Both the position numbers and the translations under genes were made by a program. A stretch of 36,812 bases of DNA from Oscillospiraceae bacterium (GTDB lineage Bacteria > Bacillota > Clostridia > Oscillospirales > Oscillospiraceae), in the NCBI GenBank assembly GCA_031262405.1, contig JAISHS010000013.1:1-36812 (forward strand), read 5' to 3'. Below, in pieces: positions 31,154-36,812 of the stretch (the stretch's first letter is position 1; every line of letters begins with the position of its first letter). A model generated the notes under the pieces. The model made no database searches. It was given only the letters and a program-made list of their open reading frames with translations, and was not told the origin of the DNA.

Positions 31154-33190
31154 TTAGAGTCTGATCACTCCTTCCGAATGAACGTCGATATTTTGCTCAA
31201 TTTCATTATAGGAAAGCACCGCAAGGTCGGGAGAGACCTGCTGCGCGATGCGCCGGAACTGCCGCCTCACGGCGGGAGAGACCAGAACCGTGGGAAGGCG
31301 GCCGTGGTTCTTTGCGGTTTCAACAACGTCGCGGAGCTTGTCAAAAATCCGCCTTATATTGCTTGGCTCCATCGCGAGATAGGAGCCGCTCTCCGATTTT
31401 TTCGTGTTCTCGGCAATCATCTGCTCAAGCGCGGGGTCAACGGTTATCGCATAGAGCTCGCCGTCCGGAATGAAGCGGTTTGAGATCACCCGTCGGAGCG
31501 CCTGACGCACATATTCGGTCAAGACCTCCGGGTCGCGGGTTATGCCGCCATAGTCGCCGAGAGTCTCGACGATAGTCGCCATGTCGCGTATGGGCACGTT
31601 CTCCTCCAGAAGAGCCGCGAGAACCTTTTGAAGCTCGCCGAGGGAGAACATTTTCGGAACAACCTCGTCCACAAGGGCGGGCTGAATCTTCTTTAGGTTA
31701 TCTATGAGCGTCTGCACCTGCTGGCGGTTCAGCAGCTCGTGGGCATAACGCTTTACAATCTCCGTCAGGTGCGTTGCGATAACGCTCGGCGGGTCGATTG
31801 TAGAATAGCCCAAGAGCTCCGCCTCCTCGCGGTCGTTCTTGGAAATCCAGAGCGCGGGAAGTCCGAAGGCGGGCTCCGTTGTCGGTATGCCGGGAATCTC
31901 CTCCACGGCTTCGTCGGTGCTCAGCGCGAGGAAATGATCCGCCATAACCTCGCCCGAGGCGACCTCTACGCCCTTAATTTTAATTGAATAGGCGCTCGTA
32001 GAAAGCTGAATATTGTCGCGCAGGCGAATTGCGGGCACAATTATGCCCAAATCCAGCGCGCACTGCCGCCTTATCATGACAACGCGGTCGAGAAGGTCTC
32101 CGCCCTGAGCCACATCCACCATGGGGACGATACCATAGCCGAATTCCAGCTCGATGGGGTCGACCTGCAGGAGCGACGCGACATTTTCGGGCTTGCGCTT
32201 CTCCTGGGCAAGCTGCTCGGCGGCGTCGTCCGTAGTGACGACCTCCTTGCGGTTTAAGCGCTGATAGTTGAAATAGCCGACGATCATGAGAAGCACCGCC
32301 ACTATCCACATGATGGGCTTGGGAAGCCCCGGAATTAAGCTGAGCACCACGACCAGAACGCCGCCCATGATGAGCACATAGGGCTGCGCGGCAATCTGCG
32401 CGCCGACCTGTGAGCCGAAGCTGGAGTCGTTTCCGCCGGAGCGCGTGACGATTATGCCGGAGGAGGTTGAAATGAGAAGCGCCGGAATCTGCGAGACGAG
32501 ACCGTCGCCCACCGAGGCGAGCAGAAAGATGTTCACGACCTCGCCTATCTCCTGATCCATGGTGATCATTCCGATTATTATGCCGCCGATGATGTTGATG
32601 GCGGTGATGATGAGACCGGCGATAGCGTCGCCCTTGATGAACTTACTGGCACCGTCCATAGCCCCGTGAAAATCGCTCTCCCGCTGGATGATTGAGCGGC
32701 GCTCCCGCGCCATATTCTCGTCGATGACGCCGCTGTTGAGATCCGCGTCAATCGCCATCTGCTTGCCGGGCATAGCGTCTAGGGTGAAGCGCGCGGCGAC
32801 CTCCGCGACACGCTCCGAGCCCTTGGTGATGACCATGAACTGGATTATGAGGATTATGAGGAAGATGATAAATCCGACGACGATATTGTCGCCGATGACA
32901 AAGGAGCCGAAGGTTCGGATGACGTTTCCGGCGTCGCCCTCGTTGCCGAGAATAAGGCGGGTGGAGGAGAGGTTCAGAGCCAGCCTAAACAAGGTAATCA
33001 CCAGCAGCATAGTCGGGAAGATTGAAAATTCCAGCGGGTTTTTAACAAACAGCGCAAAGAGCAGCACCAGCAGTGACAGCGTGATGTTGATAATCAGCAG
33101 AAAGTCCAGCAGCCACGTTGCCAGAGGCAGCAGCAGCAGAAAGACAATCGCAAGGATTACTAACGCTATGGCTATGTCGGACAGTTTCAT
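31154..33190 (-). CDS. flhA: Flagellar export gate protein FlhA
   Basis: FlhA is the central, nonameric export gate of the flagellar secretion system. It has 678 residues, normal. Eight membrane helices fill roughly residues 1-315, including LFRLALNLSSTRLIL, and the FHIPEP-type loop GSERVAEVAARFTLDAMPGK QMAIDADL carries the conserved charged residues. The cytoplasmic chaperone- and substrate-binding ring follows (NRQQVQTLIDNLKK, VPIRDMATIVETLGDYG). AAGGAG precedes ATG 33190. There is no gap to flhF. Confidence 0.98.
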   Translation of the reverse strand: MKLSDIAIALVILAIVFLLLLPLATWLLDFLLIINITLSLLVLLFALFVKNPLEFSIFPTMLLVITLFRLALNLSSTRLILGNEGDAGNVIRTFGSFVIGDNIVVGFIIFLIILIIQFMVITKGSERVAEVAARFTLDAMPGKQMAIDADLNSGVIDENMARERRSIIQRESDFHGAMDGASKFIKGDAIAGLIITAINIIGGIIIGMITMDQEIGEVVNIFLLASVGDGLVSQIPALLISTSSGIIVTRSGGNDSSFGSQVGAQIAAQPYVLIMGGVLVVVLSLIPGLPKPIMWIVAVLLMIVGYFNYQRLNRKEVVTTDDAAEQLAQEKRKPENVASLLQVDPIELEFGYGIVPMVDVAQGGDLLDRVVMIRRQCALDLGIIVPAIRLRDNIQLSTSAYSIKIKGVEVASGEVMADHFLALSTDEAVEEIPGIPTTEPAFGLPALWISKNDREEAELLGYSTIDPPSVIATHLTEIVKRYAHELLNRQQVQTLIDNLKKIQPALVDEVVPKMFSLGELQKVLAALLEENVPIRDMATIVETLGDYGGITRDPEVLTEYVRQALRRVISNRFIPDGELYAITVDPALEQMIAENTKKSESGSYLAMEPSNIRRIFDKLRDVVETAKNHGRLPTVLVSPAVRRQFRRIAQQVSPDLAVLSYNEIEQNIDVHSEGVIRL

Positions 33191-33196
33191 GTATGT

Positions 33197-34279
33197 CTAT
33201 CTCCTTCCTGTCCGGGAACCGTGCTTGTTCCTGTAGATGTAGACCAGAATATCGGCGACCGCCTGATAGAACTCCTCGGGAATCTCGTCGCCTATGTCGC
33301 AATAGGCATAGAGCGCCTGCGCCAGCGGCCTGTTCTCGACCAGCTCGACGCCGAATTCGCGCGCTTTTTCTTTGATGCGCCGCGCCAGAAAGTCCTGCCC
33401 CTTGGCTACTACCATCGGGGCGGCGTCCACGCCGGTTTCATATTTGAGCGCCACGGCAAAGTGGGTCGGGTTCGTTATTACAACGTCCGCCGTGGGAACC
33501 TTTTCCATCATGCGCATTGCGCTCATCTGACGCTGCTTCTGACGAATCTTGCCCTTGATCTGGGGGTCGCCCTCCATCTGCTTGAACTCGTCCTTGACCT
33601 CTTGCTTGGTCATGCGCAGGTCCTTTTCATATTTCCACCACTGAAAAAGATAGTCCGCCGCCGCAATGGCGACGAGCGCCAGACTCATCTTGAGCGCAAG
33701 ATTGAAGGCCAGCTCCAGCGAGCCCACAAACGCATCGTAGACGCTCTGTCCGATAAGCGTCGGAAACTTTTCTATGTTTTTTGTGTATTCCGAATAGGCG
33801 ATATAGCCCAAAATACCGATCTTGAGCATGGATTTGAGAAGCTCAACTAAGGTGCGGATAGAGAAAATGCGCTTGAAGCCCTTGATGGGACTGATGTTCT
33901 CAAGCTTTGGAGTCAGATTTTTCGTGGTGAAGAGAAAGCCCACCTGCATAACATTTGAGGCGATTGCCGCCAGAAACGACGCGGCGAGAATCGGGAGCAG
34001 AATCGACAGCATACTGAGGCTGGCATTATAAAAAACCTGCTGAAAATCGGTTACGGTGATACCGCTCTCGGAGGGAGCGAGCGCCGCGCCGCTGAGATAG
34101 CTGGAGTAAAGCCCCGCGAGCTGCTCGACATAGCGGGGCATGATAATGAGCATCAGCCCAATCATGACGACGCAGGAAACGGCAACATTGGCCTCGGTGC
34201 TCTTTAGAACCTGACCGCGCTCCCGCGCCTCTTTTCGGCGCTTGGGGGTTGCCCGTTCTGTTTTTTCTCCTCCCGGCAT
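33197..34279 (-). CDS. flhB: Flagellar export switch protein FlhB
   Basis: FlhB switches export from hook to filament substrates after autocleavage. It begins with the usual EKTERATPKRRKEARERGQV. Four membrane segments occupy residues 30-210. The cleavage site NPTH is at 270-273, followed by the cytoplasmic domain (HFAVALKYETG, VENRPLAQALYAYCDIGDEI). 360 residues, normal. It is the partner of the FliK encoded at 4231. Confidence 0.98.
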   Translation of the reverse strand: MPGGEKTERATPKRRKEARERGQVLKSTEANVAVSCVVMIGLMLIIMPRYVEQLAGLYSSYLSGAALAPSESGITVTDFQQVFYNASLSMLSILLPILAASFLAAIASNVMQVGFLFTTKNLTPKLENISPIKGFKRIFSIRTLVELLKSMLKIGILGYIAYSEYTKNIEKFPTLIGQSVYDAFVGSLELAFNLALKMSLALVAIAAADYLFQWWKYEKDLRMTKQEVKDEFKQMEGDPQIKGKIRQKQRQMSAMRMMEKVPTADVVITNPTHFAVALKYETGVDAAPMVVAKGQDFLARRIKEKAREFGVELVENRPLAQALYAYCDIGDEIPEEFYQAVADILVYIYRNKHGSRTGRR

Positions 34280-34293
34280 ATCCTAAGCCCTCA

Positions 34294-35073
34294 CTAAGCG
34301 AATGCGCTGAACATATCCTCTATGGCGATAAACATCTGTGAAAAAATTTCGTTGCTGAAATTCACAAAGACAGGCAGCATAAACAAAAGCACAATCATAC
34401 CGACGAACAGCTTTATGGGAATGCCCACGACAAAGACGTTCATCTGCGGAACCGTTCTCACGAGAAGCCCGAAGGCAAATTCCAGCACCAGCCCCGAGGC
34501 GACGACGGGAAGCGAAACCATGACTCCTAAGGTGAAGCTGCGGGCAAAGACGTCCAGCGCGACTATGCCGATGTCGGGGGCAAGGTGCAGTCCGCCGATG
34601 GGCATTCTTTGAATAGTGAGATAAATGATTTCTATGAGCCTGTGCTGACCGTCTACCGCAAAAAAGATGATAAGCAGAACCAGGTTCAGAATGTTTCCGG
34701 TCATAGGAATCTGAGTCCTGTTCTGCGGATCATAGACATTAACAATGCCGAAGCCGATTTGCATATCGATAAGGCCGCCGGAGACGAAAATAAGCGCGAA
34801 GAACATATTGGTTATAAAAGCCAGAGCAATTCCCAAAAGAAGCTCCCCCGCGCAGAGGAGAAAAAAGCCCAGAAGCGTGGAGTATTCTATGGGCGCGGAG
34901 GGGGGAAACACCAGAAAAAAGAGAAAGCTGAGACAGGCCACAAGCCCGATTTTAGCAGTGCGCGGGATGTTTGTGCGCCCGAAAATCGGCGAGGAAAAGA
35001 TCAGTCCCCCGACTCTCAGGAGCATAAGCACAAAATAGTCCGCGTTTTCAAGGATTGAAGTTACAGCGCTCAT
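34294..35073 (-). CDS. fliR: Flagellar export protein FliR
   Basis: FliR is a core part of the FliPQR export channel. The 259-residue product is hydrophobic with about six membrane segments; FliR-typical stretches are LMLLRVGGLIFSSPIFGRTN, FVSGGLIDMQIGFGIVNVYD and PQMNVFVVGIPIKLFVGMIV. The start ATG 35073 lies 6 bases from the fliQ end. Confidence 0.97.
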   Translation of the reverse strand: MSAVTSILENADYFVLMLLRVGGLIFSSPIFGRTNIPRTAKIGLVACLSFLFFLVFPPSAPIEYSTLLGFFLLCAGELLLGIALAFITNMFFALIFVSGGLIDMQIGFGIVNVYDPQNRTQIPMTGNILNLVLLIIFFAVDGQHRLIEIIYLTIQRMPIGGLHLAPDIGIVALDVFARSFTLGVMVSLPVVASGLVLEFAFGLLVRTVPQMNVFVVGIPIKLFVGMIVLLFMLPVFVNFSNEIFSQMFIAIEDMFSAFA

Positions 35074-35079
35074 AAGGCG

Positions 35080-35352
35080 TCAACTCACAAAGCTGCCCAT
35101 CATATCGAACAGACGGTTTGTAAACCCGATAAGGGTGTTTAGAATAAAGCTGCCGAAGATCAGGATGGTCAGGAAAATCGCGACGATTTTCGGGACGAAG
35201 GCCAGCGTCTGCTCGTTAATCTGCGTCGTCGCCTGAAAAATCGAGACGATTAGTCCGACGACCATGGCGACAATCAGCATGGGCGCCGAGGATATGATGG
35301 TCGTGTATATCGCGTCCTGCATGATAGACAATATTTCCGACATACTAAGCAT
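35080..35352 (-). CDS. fliQ: Flagellar export protein FliQ
   Basis: FliQ is a two-helix protein of the FliPQR channel. The 90-residue product has both helices (IISSAPMLIVAMVVGLIVSI; VPKIVAIFLTILIFGSFILN) and the conserved FQATTQINEQTLAFVPK between them. AGGGGG upstream supports ATG 35352, giving MLSMSEIL; ATG 35343 is a possible shorter start. Confidence 0.97.
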   Translation of the reverse strand: MLSMSEILSIMQDAIYTTIISSAPMLIVAMVVGLIVSIFQATTQINEQTLAFVPKIVAIFLTILIFGSFILNTLIGFTNRLFDMMGSFVS

Positions 35353-35396
35353 TCGCTATTCCCCCTTCCCGGAAAGATTTACATCGGCTAAGGACG

Positions 35397-36140
35397 CTAG
35401 GCAAAGCCCTGGATGAGTTCGCCGATAATCAGCTGCCAGCCGTCCACCAAAACGAAGAGAAGCACCTTGAACGGCAGCGAGATCATAGACGGCGGAAGCA
35501 TCATCATGCCCATTGCCATCAGCGTACTCGACACAACCATATCCATTACGACAAACGGAATGTAAATAAAAAAGCCTATCTGAAAGGCACGCTTGATTTC
35601 GCTGGTCATAAAGGCGGGGATGAGGGTGCTGTTCGGCGTGTCCTCCGGCGTGTCGGGACTCTCACCGGAGAGTCCGACGAAGAACTCAAGATCAGATTTA
35701 TAGGTCTGCTTGAGCATGAAGCCGCGAATGGGGTCCATCGCCCTGTCTAGAAACTCGTCTTGAGTAATTTCCTCGTTGCTATAGGGGATATAGGCCTCGT
35801 CATAAATCTGAGTGAAGACGGGGCTCATTACAAAGAAGGTGATAAACAGCGCCAGCCCGATAATTACTTGGTTGGGCGGGACGTTTTGCAGACCGAGCGC
35901 GTTGCGGATGAAGGACAGGACAATAACTATCCGCGTAAAGCCGGTGAGCATTATGAGCAGACTCGGCAGAAGCGTCAGCAGAGTCAGAAGGATGACAATA
36001 TCAATAGTCTGCGTGTCTGCGCCGAAGATGTTGTCCACCAGAGTCTCTAGCGTACCGGCGGCATAGGCGGAGATTGTCAGCATAAAGCTCAGAAGCAGCA
36101 CAGCCAGAGCGATCATAGAGAATTTCCGGCGGCGTGTCAT
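35397..36140 (-). CDS. fliP: Flagellar export protein FliP
   Basis: FliP forms most of the export channel in the FliPQR complex. I place the start at ATG 36140, giving MTRRRKFSMIALAVLLLSFM, a signal peptide like the cleaved one of FliP, and a normal 247 residues; an upstream in-frame ATG at 36254 lies deep inside fliO. Family signatures: LLTLLTLLPSLLIMLTGFTR, IRNALGLQNVPPNQVIIGLA, FFIYIPFVVMDMVVSSTLMA and MISLPFKVLLFVLVDGWQLI. The only strong ribosome site, GGAGGAA at 36176-36182, is far from the ATG, with a palindrome between. Confidence 0.95.
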   Translation of the reverse strand: MTRRRKFSMIALAVLLLSFMLTISAYAAGTLETLVDNIFGADTQTIDIVILLTLLTLLPSLLIMLTGFTRIVIVLSFIRNALGLQNVPPNQVIIGLALFITFFVMSPVFTQIYDEAYIPYSNEEITQDEFLDRAMDPIRGFMLKQTYKSDLEFFVGLSGESPDTPEDTPNSTLIPAFMTSEIKRAFQIGFFIYIPFVVMDMVVSSTLMAMGMMMLPPSMISLPFKVLLFVLVDGWQLIIGELIQGFA

Positions 36141-36146
36141 GGGCTT

Positions 36147-36162
36147 CGCGGAAGCTTCCGCG
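36147..36162 (-). promoter_or_regulatory. Palindrome between the fliO stop and fliP start
   Basis: CGCGGAAGCTTCCGCG is a perfect 16-base palindrome, able to form a 6-bp stem with an AGCU loop in the transcript. It lies between GGAGGAA at the fliO end and the fliP ATG, so folding would bring the two closer. Confidence 0.5.
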
Positions 36163-36171
36163 CGCTGAGAC

Positions 36172-36651
36172 TTATTCCTCCGGCGGGGCGTCTGATGTGT
36201 CAGCGTCGGCGTTGGCAGAGTCTGTTTTTCTAAGTATGGAGTCAAAATTTTCAATGTTTTTTCCCCTTGCCTGCTTTCCGATTATGTCTGCGCCGGAGCC
36301 GGTCGTTTTGTTTTTAATGAAACCTAAAAGCTCCGAAATGCCCTTGGCGACCATCCCGTTCGGAATGAAGGAAGCGGCGGGCTCCTCCTTGGGAATCGCG
36401 TCCGGACTCAGCGTGTCGAGGAGGGTCACAGCGCCGTTTGTCATCGCAATGAAATAGAGCTTGCCGCTCAGCTCGACGAGATAAAAGGACTTGTCCTTTG
36501 CTATAAAAAAACTGTCACGGAGAACAATGTTTCTCCCCGACTTGACTTTGTTAGACTTCTTCCCTATGTACCAGGTCGTGTAATAGGCGCCGAATATTAC
36601 AGCAACGGAGCCTAGTATAAACAGTATAAGTTTTCCAGGGTCCATCGGCAT
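36172..36651 (-). CDS. fliO: Flagellar biosynthesis protein FliO
   Basis: FliO is a small membrane protein that helps assemble the FliP ring. The 159-residue product has one transmembrane helix (LILFILGSVAVIFGAYYTTW) and the FliO core (VLRDSFFIAKDKSFYLVELS, GKLYFIAMTNGAVTLLDTL). The tail is acidic and disordered (DADTSDAPPEE). ATG 36651 uses GAGG in the end of the structured repeat as its ribosome site; ATG 36645 is an alternative. Confidence 0.92.
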   Translation of the reverse strand: MPMDPGKLILFILGSVAVIFGAYYTTWYIGKKSNKVKSGRNIVLRDSFFIAKDKSFYLVELSGKLYFIAMTNGAVTLLDTLSPDAIPKEEPAASFIPNGMVAKGISELLGFIKNKTTGSGADIIGKQARGKNIENFDSILRKTDSANADADTSDAPPEE

Positions 36652-36657
36652 AAGTAA

Positions 36658-36812
36658 CCTCGTAGAGTTTCGCGCAAAGCGCGAAATAAATTTATATCGT
36701 TTTTTTCAGCGACCTGTGCGGTGAAAAAAACTCTTCTCAGCTAGCAGTCGCCGCATAGCGGCACGTGGCAAGCTGCAACCCAACTGGCGGGGAAGGCCAT
36801 AGGCCTTTCCCG
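36658..36812 (+). repeat. Copy C of the structured dispersed repeat (cut by window end)
   Basis: It matches copy B along its length. Hairpins: 36668-36675 with 36679-36686 (loop AAA); GCCGC (36750-36754) with GCGGC (36758-36762); and 36785-36798 with 36802 onward (loop ATA), cut about 3 bases short by the window end. It is inverted relative to copy A and faces fliO with the same end that copy A turns to fliG. Confidence 0.85.

Overview
The window is a motility locus from a low-to-mid GC Firmicute, most likely a member of the Clostridia. The gene set and order follow the Bacillus/Clostridium fla/che operon: fliG-H-I-J-ylxF-fliK-flgD-flgE-flbD, a CheC-type FliY, CheV, and fliO-P-Q-R-flhB-flhA-flhF-flhG-pilZ-fliA with a SwrB-like gene. 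Genus cannot be fixed from the sequence. No gap between genes exceeds 300 bases.

Layout. (1) 78-13162, plus strand: switch, export ATPase, hook, stator and chemotaxis genes (fliG to cheV). (2) 13215-14141: a PIN-domain toxin flanked by two small putative antitoxin genes. (3) 14173-15298: a sigma-28-type promoter, a structured leader, a short flagellin gene and a terminator. (4) 15316-26515: a surface-sugar island, presumably for flagellin or cell-surface glycan. It holds four GT2 glycosyltransferases, RfbF, two radical SAM enzymes (one fused to an F420-hydrogenase-beta-like protein), an FkbM methyltransferase and a polysaccharide pyruvyl transferase. A small transposon-like element and a DUF2442 gene interrupt it. 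(5) 26571-36651, minus strand: the second half of the fla/che operon, from fliO to the SwrB-like gene, inverted and convergent with the first half. The two blocks meet at a perfect 24-bp hairpin.

How it works together. FliH/I/J and FlhA/B/FliO/P/Q/R form the export apparatus. FliK, FlgD and FlgE build the hook. FliG/M/Y form the switch and MotA/B with FliL the stator. CheV and PilZ link the motor to chemotaxis and c-di-GMP. FlhF/G set flagellar placement. FliA would transcribe flagellin from the promoter at 14173-14200.

Most unusual points: (a) FliG is 213 residues and lacks the whole middle domain, with a clean junction at a conserved Gly-Gly, and FliM in the same cluster lacks the last Gly of the GGXG motif that normally docks on that domain; (b) a roughly 157-bp repeat with covarying hairpins occurs three times, with inverted copies at both ends of the window; (c) a fused oxidoreductase/radical SAM ORF has a perfect in-frame internal ribosome binding site and a sharp GC shift at the junction; (d) an apparently undescribed sugar-modification gene set lies next to flagellin.
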